Source: Cryoendolithus antarcticus (taxonomy: Eukaryota > Ascomycota > Dothideomycetes > Cladosporiales > Cladosporiaceae). From it: a stretch of 64,000 nucleotides of DNA. The notes under the pieces were generated by a model. That model was not told where the DNA came from. It saw only the letters and a program-made list of their open reading frames with translations, and searched no databases. Location of the stretch: positions 310,001 through 374,000 of the forward strand of contig NAJO01000029.1 in the NCBI GenBank assembly GCA_002077065.1, read 5' to 3'. The position numbers were made by a program, and so were the translations under genes. Below are positions 1-10,687 of the stretch, one piece after another. Numbering within the stretch: position 1 is the stretch's first letter; every line of letters begins with the position of its first letter.

Positions 1-229
1 CAGATACGCAAATTTCACCTGGTCGACCTTACCTGGAAGCAAGGGCACATTGTTGAGCTTGCTCGGACCGCCTGTGCGCTTCGAGGCAAGCCTGACACAA
101 GTCTTAGGCGCCAGTAGGACCCAAGAAGCAGGCTGAATCCACATGAGTAGCGTCCTGTCCCCCATCTGCAATTACGGCAGGTCACTACAAAGGCAGCTAC
201 GAAAGTGCGTACAGCAGAAGGACGTTAAG

Positions 230-901
230 ATGCCTCGTGAAACAAAATACGCGCACCGATCGAGCACCCCTGACACGTATCCGCAAGAAGCATGTCCAAT
301 ATTACATTGACCGGCAGAGCTCAGATGCAGCATCTTCGAATACGCCTGTCATAGACCACCACGTCCGAAGCTCGGTACATGGCTCAACCATTCGTCTACG
401 ATAGACATTCTGCTCATATGTCGTCGCATCTATACTGAAGCACTGCAAATCTTCACAAGCTGCCGCTGTAGCCACGTGGCTTTAGCATTCGCTCGTAATG
501 AGGCAGATGATGCGCTCTTCGAGTCTGTTCGTGCGCTCAGACCGGGAGCGCTCGATATCGTGGAGACCATCGATCTGGTCATTGGTACATCGACGAGCCC
601 GGTAGCCATCACACTTATGCCCCGGCCAGACAACTTGTGAGATCGCTCCGTACCAGCTGTCGAGCTTCCAACTTACGATCGCTTCTTGCACGAGTCTGCC
701 TCGTGGCTGAACACGATGATGAACCGGGAAGAGCCCGCGCCTACATATCTTCGACGACACTCGGCCGACGCAGAGGTCATAGGTGCTGTGAAGCCATCAG
801 AGGTAGACTGGAGGCGTATGCATCTAGCAGAGATTGTCAGACTTTGCATAGTGTGCAATCATTCGGAAACTTGGGCGCAGAGCAGGGAGACGGCATCGTA
901 G
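230..901 (+). pseudogene. 2EXR/F-box-like paralog, decayed (two in-frame TGA codons)
   Basis: One reading frame runs from ATG 230 to TAG 899-901 (224 codons) and is interrupted only by TGA at 308-310 and TGA at 638-640. After the first TGA comes PAELRCSIFEYA, the 2EXR/F-box-like start motif (family: LPxELRxxIY). It is followed by LLICRRIYTEALQIF, matching the LLLTCRRIYQGANKLY block of the neighbour at 2416. The C-terminal part after the second TGA ends with DWRRMHLAEIVRLC, which lines up with RMSKLAHLMSSC and HKSELAHLLAVC in the neighbours. The length matches the adjacent 228-residue paralog. No intron with proper splice signals removes either TGA. 2EXR proteins are a large fungal family of mostly unknown function, thought to act like F-box adaptors. 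Called a pseudogene; readthrough is possible but less likely. Confidence 0.72.
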
Positions 902-1346
902 ACCGTACTTGAGCAATTTCGACCACGTGCAAGTGGCGTGATAATGATCGTACCTTTGCGCTCTCAACAGCCAGCGCCGATCATTCGCAAGGTACTCGAT
1001 GGTCGCTACTATCATCACGGCGGTCGCTCAGGCTGAGCTGCCTGTAATGGCTTTAGTGAAAGCCAAGTGCGCCGCTTCTTGTATTCTTGTATGAAGTGAG
1101 AAGATTATGGACGATTGCGCCTGGGTAGCAAAGTCATATATACTTCTAAAGTTGCAAGATAATCCGAAAAGATTGCCGATGGTCCGAGGAAGGTGCGATT
1201 GATCGCGTAGGGAAGCTGAGAGATTCTTTTGCCTTAGCTCACCGACTTCACGGGCTATGAGCTTTTGATACGATCGCTTCATACAACTTGGCCTTTATCA
1301 AAATCATCCAGGCGCATGCTGATCCACTGCCTGGTCCAAGTACACC
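902..1346. other. Intergenic, between 2EXR paralogs
   Basis: No convincing coding sequence on either strand. It presumably holds the promoter of the gene starting at 1347. Confidence 0.5.
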
Positions 1347-2084
1347 ATGAGCTCAGTTCCTACTATGCCTGACACTCCTTCCACCCGCTGCCGCCTCCTC
1401 GAGCTAGCTCCAGAGCTCCGCAATGAGATCTACGACCCTGTCTACACGCATGACACCCGTCGTTTTACACTGAGTCTGATGCGCCGCCAGGAACCGCAAA
1501 AGGCCCTCCTCTTGACGTGCAAACTCATCAACAACGAGGCCGGAGGTGTCTACCACGCAGCATTCCGCAGCTATGTGGAGTCCACGGTTTTCTGTGTTCA
1601 TGGGAAGTCGGCCGGAGAAAGCTACGTGCGGAGCGAGGCGTGTCTTGACGACGACATCGCCCACATCAACATACTCTCCATGCACGCGTGCATCGACACG
1701 GAGGGAGATCCGCTCTACGATGCCATCACGTACATAATTGACGGGTGCAAGACCCAGTTCCGCACGAAGAGATGCTTCATCAAGTACTTTACCGACTACG
1801 AGATCGGGATCAGGAAGCGGGAGAGTGGTGGCGAGGATGTCATCACTCGTCGTACGCCTCTTCCTGTGGTCTCCATGTCAAAGGACTGGCTACTCGAGGT
1901 CCTTGATCGCTGCTCTTGGCTTGATCACGATGAGACTTGCAACGATGAGGATCTTCTAGATCCACTGAACGAGATAGCAGACTATGGCGGGTACCAGACC
2001 TTGAATAGACCGCATGGTAAGTACGAGTAGTACATCATGCACGACAGCTGGCTGACACTCTTTCCAGGTCGTCGGCGCCCATGA
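1347..2084 (+). CDS. 2EXR (F-box-like) domain protein, array copy 2
   Basis: ATG 1347 opens a 227-codon frame. Residues about 14-33 carry LLELAPELRNEIYDPVY, the 2EXR signature, followed by LLLTCKLINNEAGGVYHAAF and a conserved CLDDDIAHI block shared with copies 3 and 4. A good intron (GTAAGT at 2017, GCTGAC, CAG ending at 2067; 51 nt) lies at the very end. Spliced, the protein ends five residues later at TGA 2082-2084 (228 aa); unspliced it stops at 2028-2030. It is the only copy in this tandem array that is open without a break and does not depend on an internal intron. The family is common in ascomycetes and usually annotated as F-box-like of unknown target, so no substrate can be named. The family call is firm, the function unknown. 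Confidence 0.75.
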
Positions 2085-2415
2085 TGCGACGAGATTGTAG
2101 CGTGGTAGTCAGGGACGGCTACTGCAACCTGCTATATTCGTTTACCTATGGCATTGTCGCTGAGCTGGAGGACTGGGGGAACATACCGAATGAAGTGAGG
2201 GCCGTCGCGAATTACTCAACAGGTTCCGAATTCGCCGTCAGGAGCAGCTGCAACTTCGGAAGTGAGGAGACGGAAGGCGCGAAGGACAGCTGCTTGATGC
2301 GAGGGCCCGAGTTTATTGCGTGAGCATTGACGTCCGAAAATCATGTCTCAAAGTCGAGATTCCACTTTCCATCAACTCGCCACCGACAATCAGCGAACGA
2401 GGTGCAGCCACCAAC
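2085..2415. other. Intergenic, between array copies 2 and 3
   Basis: An 80-codon frame at 2081-2323 exists but is not in phase with the upstream exon and has no recognisable motif. Nothing else seen. Confidence 0.4.
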
Positions 2416-3051
2416 ATGGCGGCGAATCCGCAAAGCAGCTGTCATCTCCTCGCGCTCCCACCAGAGCTCCGCCATCACATCTACAGCTTCGTGTTCACTC
2501 CAAGCTTGCCCTTCAGCGTTGCACTTTACCAACTGCGTCCAAACGCACCTCCCAAAGACCTCCTCCTCACATGTCGCCGTATCTATCAAGGAGCAAACAA
2601 GCTCTACAAAGCCTCATTTCGCCACTACACCTCGAGCACGACTTTCCTCGCAAACCCCGCTCCAAACGAACCCAGTACCTCTCCATACCTCAGAAGCGAT
2701 TGCTGCAACGACGAAGACCTAGCGCACATCCTCAGACTGGAATTTGAAATCGTAAGTCTGCGTCTAAGCAACTTCAAACTGTCGCTGACACCGATCGAAA
2801 AGCACCATTGGATACTTGCGTCAAATTGCACGAGCAGTCACATGTGGACGTTCTTCGTGCTGTACTTGCGGAGTTGCGAAGTTCAGTGCACACCAACCAG
2901 TCCGCTGGTGCTTGGTGCTCGGCCCGATGTCGAGACAGTCGCCGTACGTATCCATCCGGGCGATACTGAGGCGACGCGCATGAGTAAATTGGCGCATTTG
3001 ATGTCCTCGTGTCATACAATCGCAATTCGAGCAGGCAGGGAGGGGTCGTAA
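2416..3051 (+). CDS. 2EXR (F-box-like) domain protein, array copy 3
   Basis: The start was set at ATG 2416 because LLALPPELRHHIYSFVF follows 10 residues later; upstream in-frame sequence is low complexity and lacks homology to the paralogs. The order of blocks is the same as in its neighbours: 2EXR start motif, DLLLTCRRIYQGANKLY, a CNDEDLAHI block, then RMSKLAHLMSSC near the C-terminus. A perfect-looking 51-nt intron (GTAAGT at 2752, CGCTGAC, AAAAG ending at 2802) lies in the middle. Its length is a multiple of three and it contains no stop, so both spliced (194 aa) and unspliced (211 aa) forms are open. Function unknown; a role as substrate adaptor is only inferred from the F-box-like motif. 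Confidence 0.72.
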   Translation: MAANPQSSCHLLALPPELRHHIYSFVFTPSLPFSVALYQLRPNAPPKDLLLTCRRIYQGANKLYKASFRHYTSSTTFLANPAPNEPSTSPYLRSDCCNDEDLAHILRLEFEIVSLRLSNFKLSLTPIEKHHWILASNCTSSHMWTFFVLYLRSCEVQCTPTSPLVLGARPDVETVAVRIHPGDTEATRMSKLAHLMSSCHTIAIRAGREGS

Positions 3052-3418
3052 GGTTCGCAGAGCTCGCGAGACTAGGGCACCGGTGAGATGTCGTGGGGGC
3101 CGAGCACTGAGACTGATCGAGACCGTTCTGAGTGTTTCATGTGGGCAAGACAGGGACGAGAGACGCACTCGGTGTGTCTTGACTGCTTTGCGCTCCTCTC
3201 TGCGAGAGTGGAGTGAACGTATGAGAGCAATTAGCATACGATCATGGGAATCAAACTCTACTCCAGATTGTCCTCCGTCAGCTCAACGTGCGCAATCCGT
3301 CGAGTTCTACGCCTGGGCGGACTGCGCTTCGTGCTATCTTACTGCTCTGCCTAACAATACCTGCAGTCCTGAAAGTAGGGCCACACTAGATTCGAACAGA
3401 GCACAGAGCAACACTTTC
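3052..3418. other. Intergenic, between array copies 3 and 4
   Basis: The frame of copy 4 stays open upstream to 3083, but the extra residues share nothing with the paralogs, so this stretch is read as promoter/5' UTR. Confidence 0.45.
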
Positions 3419-4201
3419 ATGCCGAAGAGACGAGTCCTCGTCAGTCGATTCCTTGCCTTACCACCCGAGCTTCGCAATGAAATCTACCCGTATGTCTTCG
3501 CTTCCAATTCCTCCGAAGTCCAGCTTCACCAAATGCCCCGACGCGGGCCTCGTAAGAATCTGATCCTGACCTGTCGGCAAATCTACCGCGAAGCCAACAG
3601 CCTCTACAAGTCGTCTCCCCATCGGTACATTGCGGAAAGTTCCTTCTATGTATCTTTTACCTTCCGCGACAATACCGTGCGAAAGTTCGTGGAAAGCGAC
3701 GCTTGCTGCGATGAAGACCTTGCGCGCGTTCGCTACCTCAATGTCGACGCCTGCTGTGACCGTGACGACACAATTCCTTTCTCCATCTGTCTCACAGCCT
3801 TACCTGGGCATCGCTGATTCTGGAGGGTCACCCCTATCAGGCGGATACCGTACGAAATCTTTGCAAAGAATTTTGAAGTCTTCGGCGCGGTGTTGACAGA
3901 CATCAGCCCGACATTCATCAATTTTCATGTGCATTTCGAGGTAGCCAGACGTGACACGTCGATCGAGGGCCTGATTACTCCGCGGGCGGAGGGCTGGACG
4001 CACAAAAGCGAGCTGGCGCATCTACTCGCAGTTTGCCAAGTGATCAAGGCGGTGCCAAGAAGGCAGCTGGGGATGGGTCGCGGACAGATGTGCACCGCGC
4101 AGCCTCCGTATCCTGACCTGGATGGGCCGTATTGGGACGATATCCGTGGAGTAAACACGAGATGGCAGATCGTTGGTCCGGACGCGGCACTTTGTAAGTG
4201 A
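3419..4201 (+). pseudogene. 2EXR (F-box-like) paralog, array copy 4, interrupted by one TGA
   Basis: From ATG 3419 the frame shows RFLALPPELRNEIYPYVF, NLILTCRQIYREANSLY and SDACCDEDLARV, all matching the neighbours. It meets TGA at 3815-3817. The same frame continues directly after the stop with coding-like sequence (IPYEIFAKNFEVF at about 3848) and ends with the family C-terminal block KSELAHLLAVC, reaching TGA 4199-4201. A branch-like CGCTGATT (about 3812) and an acceptor CTATCAG (ending 3840) exist, but no GT donor in the right phase was found, so a normal intron does not explain the stop. A GTAAGTG at 4194 could also start a further intron. Either a recent nonsense mutation or an unusual intron. 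Confidence 0.6.
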
Positions 4202-4552
4202 TTACAAGATCATGCCTAGTGTCAGGGAGCCTGGTGGGCAGTTGGCTGACCGGACCTGAGATTCGGCTTATACTGAGCGTGACATACCAGTGATGGCTAA
4301 AGAACTTACGATCAGTAGAAACATCCCGCTATGTCACTTGTCGTCACCTGCAGAGATGCCTGAACCACCTTCGTACGACTGCACGTCAGCATCAGCTGTG
4401 CGCAAACATGCCTTCATGATCATATCTCAATTCCTTCCACGTATCACATGCCCATCCCTAGCATTGATGCACCGCCCGTATCGACATGGTGGTATATCTT
4501 CCCTCCGCAGAGAGTCCTGAACTCCACATGGTCGTCATCAAACCCATCTCGC
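4202..4552. other. Intergenic, convergent 3' ends
   Basis: Lies between the 2EXR array and the 3' end of the Munc13-like gene. A possible extra exon of copy 4 begins near 4291 (after TACCAG), in phase with the GTAAGTG at 4194, but its product has no recognisable motif. Confidence 0.35.
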
Positions 4553-7500
4553 TCATCTCACAATACTCTGGCCCCTCCCAATAACCCCAACGCCTCCCCG
4601 TCCCGCCTGCAAACTCTGCCTCACAATCAGTTCCGCCGCAGCCGCGGCCGCAAGCCTGTCTTTTTGCCTACTTCGATCCCTCAGGTACCTCTCCGCTTCG
4701 CTCCTCATCCTTAAGATCCTCAAAATGATATCATCACTAGGATCCGCTTGCGCTTCCTGCCTCTTAGCTTCCTTAGCCTTCTTGATAGTCCCCAGATTCC
4801 GACTCAACATGATGCTCTTGCTTCTTCTGGTGGAAGGCAATGCAGCGAACATGCTGATGGTGTTCGAGGATGTTAGAGCGGGTGGTGCAGAGAGACGGTT
4901 CAGACGGGCCGAGGCCTCGGATTGCCGGGCGGCAGTTGCTGTGGCCATGGATTCAGAGACGCGGATCAGATTCTCGGTGGAGTCGAAGTAGAAGAAGGCG
5001 AGGTTCTGGAGGTCGTGGTATTTGGGAGATTTGAGAATGTCTATGGGGACGCCAAGAGATTCCTTGGTTTCTTCGTCGACGGCGTGGAAGAAGTCGAAGA
5101 GGATCTGTTTGATGTTAGTGTGATTGTGAGAGATCTGGAAGTGGTAGACTCACCAGGAGCCACTTGTATACTATATCCACCTCCTGCTGCGAGAGAGCGG
5201 GTTGTGCACTCAGCTTATCACTCAGAGGTGGAATAAGCAGACTTTCTATCGTGACTAGGACTTCCTTCCACAATCTCGTCATCACCATGACCATCGCACT
5301 GTCGGTCAGCGTGAGCTTCATGATCGCAAAATTGTCATCAAAGTATGCCAGTAGTGGCTTCAGCGCGTTGCTGATGTCCAGCTGTGTCGGTGCAACGGTG
5401 TTGCCGATCTGTGCTGGCATCATCGAGCTCGGCCTCCCAGTATACTTGCTCCAGTAGCCCTTCATAGAGTTCAGTCCAGCATTTGCGATCGTGTTCTGGT
5501 TCAGCAGTGCGCGTAGTGTTCTCCGAGACAGACATTGATGTATGTACGAAGACAGCTTATCAGTGACCTTCCGCGTCATGTCACGTTCAGTGCGCTTAAG
5601 TGTCCGGAACGCTCTGCCAAAGTAAAACTGGATATCGTCACGCTCGCCTTCCATACTCACTCGCATGAGCAATCGCCCTTGCGTGTCCAGATCAAGCCAG
5701 TACTCGCGCGGCATGAAGTCATTGAAATGGCTAGGATCGAGCTTCAAACTCGTTCGCCCAAGACAGTCGTGGTCGCCGAGCGTGTCCCAGTCCCAGACTG
5801 TAGCAATGACGTTCAGTGGCCCAGTCGTCAAGATGTCAACGCTCTCGTCCCACCGAGGGTTCAAGCTGGCATAGATCGTGCGCGTCTTGGCCAGTCGCTT
5901 CTGGTACTCGTCGCCAAGCACGACATACGGATCGCTGAGTCCATTCATATCACCCGCCTTGAGGTCCTCCGCTTCGATGATCTTGATGGTGAACACGAAT
6001 TTGCTGCCTCCTCGCATTCTCGGTGGTGGAGGCGGATCTCGTTTCTGTATCACATCGGCGCAAGCATCGACATTGATCTCTTTCTCTACCTTGTCCAGCT
6101 GGAGCGTCGAGTACTCAACATTGTTCAGCTTCACCAAGCTATGCGGCAAGAATTGAAATGGCTCGATCTTCTCTTTCTGAGTCCAAGTGTCCTTGGCCAA
6201 AGCAACCCATTTCTCCTTTTGCGTTCGCAATGCTGCAGCTTCTTGCTCTGGTGTCTGCCTGTCCATCTCTTTGTTGAACGCCTTCTCTATCAGCTCACAG
6301 TATCGCGCGACACCAGCACCGACACTCTTGCTGATAGCAGTCATAAACTTGGCGTAGTGTAAATCGTCGTCCCATTCCAGCTTTACGATCTGGTCTATGC
6401 TCTGGTTCATGATGCGGAAGACGTCCACCGCACTCTGGCTATGTCGCTCATCATCGTTCGGAATGTTGCCCTCATGCTCAGTCCGGACGTTGAAATCATC
6501 ATGTGCTACACTAGCTTCAATCCAGTCCAGCATCTTCTGGTCAGTTGTTGCGATCCATCGCCAAACAAACTCTTGCAGCAAGTCTTCGATGTGGAAGCCA
6601 AACTCCCGACCTGGTAGTGCTTGTGCATGGACTTGTCGGATCTGCACCAGCTCCTTATACAAGTCGAAGCCATCCTGTATCGGCACGGCCTCACCACGCT
6701 CTTTCGCAAGCTGAATAATGCGACCGACCAGTGCTCGGGCATCCTCTGCAAAGCTAGGTAAGACTTCCTCCAACAACACGGACAACGGATTGACGCCCAT
6801 GATCTCTGGATTCTTCCGATACCGCTTCTGGATCTTCTCACATAATGCAGTAACAGCACTGCCAAGCTTGATGATATTGAAGAATTCCCACTCTTCCGCC
6901 TTCTCGGAAACGTTCTTCGACAGCAAGTCGCCATACTTGTCTCTCGCCTTTTGCCTCACGGCTTCTTGCAGCTCGGTCATGAAGATCTCCATCTCCCGAG
7001 GGGAACGATTGAACATCGGATCCTCGTAGATGTGGGTGTCGAGAACATACAACACGCTCCCTATGCTTGGCGGCTTGCTCTCGAAACACTGCTGGAAGAG
7101 GTCGTACAACTCGCGAAGGAGTGCATCGTGAAGAGCATAGAGTCCTTGCTGCCACAATGTGAAATCGGACAGCGTCCATTTACTTCGGTCGAACAAGGCC
7201 AGCTGTGTCTGCGTGCTAAGCGGTGGTCTGCCTTTCTTCGCCGGCTCAGGTATGGGCTCCTTGACATATAGAAATGAGGCGTCCAGGGTCTCAAGAGGTA
7301 TCTCTTGCGCGAGGAACTTCTCCTTCACTACATCAAGGAAAATCACGAGACGCGTGTAGCCAGGTACACGCCACCGTGAGGCAATCTCACTTAGCAGCTC
7401 AGATGTCTGTCTACCAATGAGTCGACTTGCGGGATTCTCGTCGGCTGGCACTACTGTCTCCAGGTCTTCGTCTTTCAAATCATGCGACAGTGCAACCTTC

Positions 7501-8801
7501 AGCATTTGTCGGTAGTAAGCCCGTGGATCTGGCGGAATGAACGTGAAGCTGGCATCTGACCCATCAAGTGATCCAGATCTTGAGTCCCTCGGCGACGCAT
7601 CATCCAGGTTTAGACTGCTCATATCTGCAGGTTGGTCAATCATGTAGCTCGAGGCGCCTTCTCCAGCCTGACCATTCGGGCTTCGAATTGGACTTCGAGC
7701 ACCCTCTGTGTAGTCGATGTCGCTTTGTGACTGACTCTTGTATGCGGGCAATTGCTTGCCCGAGCTTGTCTTGGCCAATTCCGGATTTGACTGCACGATC
7801 GCGAGCATCATCTGGCTCAGGTCTGTGAACTCACCCTTCCGCCATGTTTCAAATGCTTCGTCCAGATCGAATTCATCCCGCGTCAAAGTTGCCTTAGTAC
7901 CCAGCATCATGTGGTTTTGATAGTCTTTGAGATCCTTCAATGCCGCCTTCTCCGTCCACTCTGCTTTATGTGCATTGATATCGTTCTGCGCCTGCACGGT
8001 GGGTATTGCGAATATCCGACACACTCGTATCACCATAGGCATGTCCCTGACCTCGTAGCTCCTGGGTATCTCAACCTCCACACTTTGCCCACCCTGTCCT
8101 CCACTCCTTTGATTCGCATCTGCCAGATCTTGATCATGTTGCAACAGCTTACTCTCCAGCGTCGCCAGCTTACTCCCAAGCTCCGGCCGATCTCGTACCC
8201 AGTCATTCGCCTTAAGCACACTGCTGATCAGCCGTACAAACAACGCCACATGACGATCCACCATCAGCTTCCAGCTGTCGTCCTCAGGTGCCTTGCCCTG
8301 TTGAAGCTCTTTCGTAGCTTTCGAAAAGAAGATCAAAAGCAAGTCCTCGACCTTACGATCCTTCTCCATTGCTTTCCTGAAAGTCGGGTTCTTGAACTCA
8401 TTCAAGAACGCCGCGAATGTCCTCTTCACCAGTGCGTCCCCATATTCCGGCATTCGCTCCTGACCCACTAGCACGCCAGTCATACGCTTGTCCAGCGCTC
8501 CCATGAACGCATGCGGAAACCGGGTGCTCTTCGAGTCTCGGATGAGGCTGAAGTCCTTAACCATGTCATTTATACTGGTCGAGGTTCGCTGTATGGGCTT
8601 GCTAGTATTCGCCACATGCTGGACTCGCTTCTGACGTGGTTGCAGCAGGTAGACCAGGTATGCAACCCGGAGGGCATAGGTGTATGCATCCTGGTCTGTG
8701 ACCGGTCGTTTGGCGTAAGAGACATTTCGTCGGAGGACACTTGAAGCTGCCCGTGAGCTAGGGCGCTTGCGATTGATCGAGGAGGACGTAGAGGTAGACA
8801 T
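4553..8801 (-). CDS. Munc13/UNC-13-like protein with MUN region and C2 domain
   Basis: Two exons: 8801-5154 and 5104-4553, joined across a 49-nt intron (GTGAGT, CACTAAC, AACAG) so that WLL joins LFDFFHAVDEE. The protein is about 1399 aa. Fungal proteins of this kind (DUF810/Munc13 family; Ync13 in fission yeast) act in vesicle tethering and priming at the plasma membrane, for example during septation. Seen: a long helical MUN-type region (about residues 80-900), then a C2 domain at about 930-1040 (IIEAEDLKAGDMNGLSDPYV, with Asp residues typical of Ca/lipid-binding loops, and VWDWDTLGDHDCLG), then an MHD2-like helical region, and a basic Ala-rich C-terminus. The start was set at the ATG giving MSTSTSSS; the frame is open to 9059 but the extra residues look non-coding, and ATG 8852 is an alternative. 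Confidence 0.88.
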
Positions 8802-9856
8802 GATAGGTTGAGGGGTATATGGGGCTGTTCGAGGGATTCTGGCTGCTCTCATCTTATCGACCCACGATATCTTCTCGGACATGCACGTGGATGCTGCAAG
8901 GAACGAGTATGCAGTGGCAATGGCGTGGTGACTGCTGTTGCCCGGAGTGGAACAGATACGTTGGGTGGCAATTGCTATACCGTTCCAGAGTCGGCCTCGG
9001 TGACAGTCGAGACAGCATACAACGTCGACTGCATCGCGAAACAAACGGACCCGGTTCACATTCAGAGTTCCTGGTTAGTGCCATGCGATTCCCTCATGCG
9101 TCATTAGTGCCGGGGTTCGGGGACTGGGGGCGCGTTTCAGCCTGGAATAGATGAGGTTCTACAAGGTCCGGCTCGTCCCTTCCTCCTCTATCTGTTCACA
9201 CATATTGAGAGCCAACCTCACGTCGTCAAATTGCGTAGACTGCCTTTACCAATTCACCTTGCCGTCAATACTTATCCATAAAGATCGTCTCGGGTTACTC
9301 TCGGTTGTCTTGACTTAGCATGCTGTCAGTGTGGACATCCTTACTTCCAATCGCTTGTATATACCCTCCTTGAAATCGACCCTGCGCCTGTCTCCGATTC
9401 CTCAAGATCACCTTGCTACTGCGCGCGGGCATAGAGGCATTCCATCGGTCTAGACCATAGTGCGTTCGTAGTCTATCAAGTGAGTCTTTGCCGATGGCTC
9501 TCAACGCCATGCAATCTTTGTCTGACGGCTTGATGCAGCGTACACTGCCGTGAGCTGGGAGCAAACTCCCTTGAGAGAGAGGTCTGCGCATAAGCCCAGT
9601 GAAGGTAGCTATCTGCAAAATTCATTACGGCTACTCCCGTCACTCACTTTGTCGGTGAAGATCCTGAGAATCTTGTGCGCGGATCACTCGGAAACTTCAC
9701 TCGTGCCCTTCGCTTGATCGCACGAGCATAAGAGACAATTTGCATTTGCTACCACGAGTCTCACATTACTTCTCGTGCCACCACAAACACACTCCGGCAC
9801 TGAATCCGACACGCACAAGCCTACCACGATCCACCACTCCACCACCCGTCTCCAAG
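8802..9856. other. Intergenic, divergent promoter region
   Basis: About 1 kb between the divergent Munc13-like and bHLH genes. Short open frames only, no conserved motif. Pyrimidine-rich sequence precedes the bHLH ATG. Confidence 0.45.
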
Positions 9857-10264
9857 ATGTCTATGCCTCCCCCACCCACGCCACCTCAAACCGGCAATGC
9901 CAACGCCATCGGCGGCAAGACACCCCTCACCGAGGACCAAAAACGTGCCAACCACGTCAAATCCGAGCAGAAGCGTCGCAACGAGATTCGCATTGGCTGC
10001 GAACGTCTCGCCTCCCTCCTGAACATGAAGGGGCAAGGCAAGTCCGAGGCCCGCATCCTCGAGCTCACCGTGCAAGCCATCAAGGAGCAGCTAGCTTTAA
10101 AAGAAGCCATTAAGCAGCATATCGAGGAGACTCGCGGGCAGGCGTCGGTGAATGCGGTAGACGAGATGTACCGCGAGGCAATGGAGGAAGCCAAGACCAA
10201 TAATTATGGTATTGGTCCGATGGAGAGGCGGGGGAGCAGGATCAAGAAGGAGGATGAGTACTGA
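9857..10264 (+). CDS. bHLH transcription factor, Ino4-like
   Basis: A 135-residue protein. After a Pro-rich N-terminus, residues about 28-82 form a basic helix-loop-helix: KRANHVKSEQKRRNEIR provides the basic region with His33, Glu37 and Arg41 (the E-box-contacting triad of this class). A helix, the loop LNMKGQGKSEAR and a second helix follow. The small size and the NHxxSEqKRR form resemble the fungal Ino4 family, which pairs with Ino2-type partners on CANNTG sites in phospholipid genes in yeast. That target set is not shown for this species. The frame is open upstream to 9740; ATG 9857 (MSMPPPP) was chosen because the preceding residues look like UTR. The C-terminal tail is acidic/basic and ends KKEDEY. 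Confidence 0.85.
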   Translation: MSMPPPPTPPQTGNANAIGGKTPLTEDQKRANHVKSEQKRRNEIRIGCERLASLLNMKGQGKSEARILELTVQAIKEQLALKEAIKQHIEETRGQASVNAVDEMYREAMEEAKTNNYGIGPMERRGSRIKKEDEY

Positions 10265-10687
10265 GGTAAGGGATCTGCCTTTCTCAGTTTTCAGAACGGT
10301 CAATAATACATGCGCGTGATCAGAGCCTTACTTTACGGCTTCTCGACATCCCTCGACTTCTCGACTCGCTCCACCCTTCCCTTTAGGTGCGACACATGTG
10401 TGAGCATGGACAACTTTGCACTAGGCACACAGCTGCGGAAGCTCACGACTCTGGAAGCATTACGACGACATGTGCATCAATATCACGGTTTCGAGGAAGA
10501 GGCCACCTTGTACTTCAGCTCCGGCTTGGGTAATACCTCTGACTTTGAATGGAACCGAGTAGCGATTTGGCTTTGGTCGCAGTCCCTGCATCACACCATG
10601 ATGGTCTTATTGTCACGCTGTCAATATCTGTTTGCGACTACATCCACCGAACTGCCTCCTTGCCCTTTGTCAATGTTTCCATGTAAT
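10265..10687. other. Intergenic, convergent 3' ends
   Basis: Between the 3' ends of the bHLH gene and the MFS transporter. No supported feature. Confidence 0.45.

Noticed and set aside
2081..2323. 80-codon plus-strand frame as a last exon of array copy 2
   Set aside because: Its phase does not match the exon ending at 2016 with the only good acceptor (2067), and no family block is seen in it.
5535..6362. 275-codon plus-strand frame
   Set aside because: Lies antisense inside the strongly supported Munc13-like coding exon; composition is that of a shadow frame.
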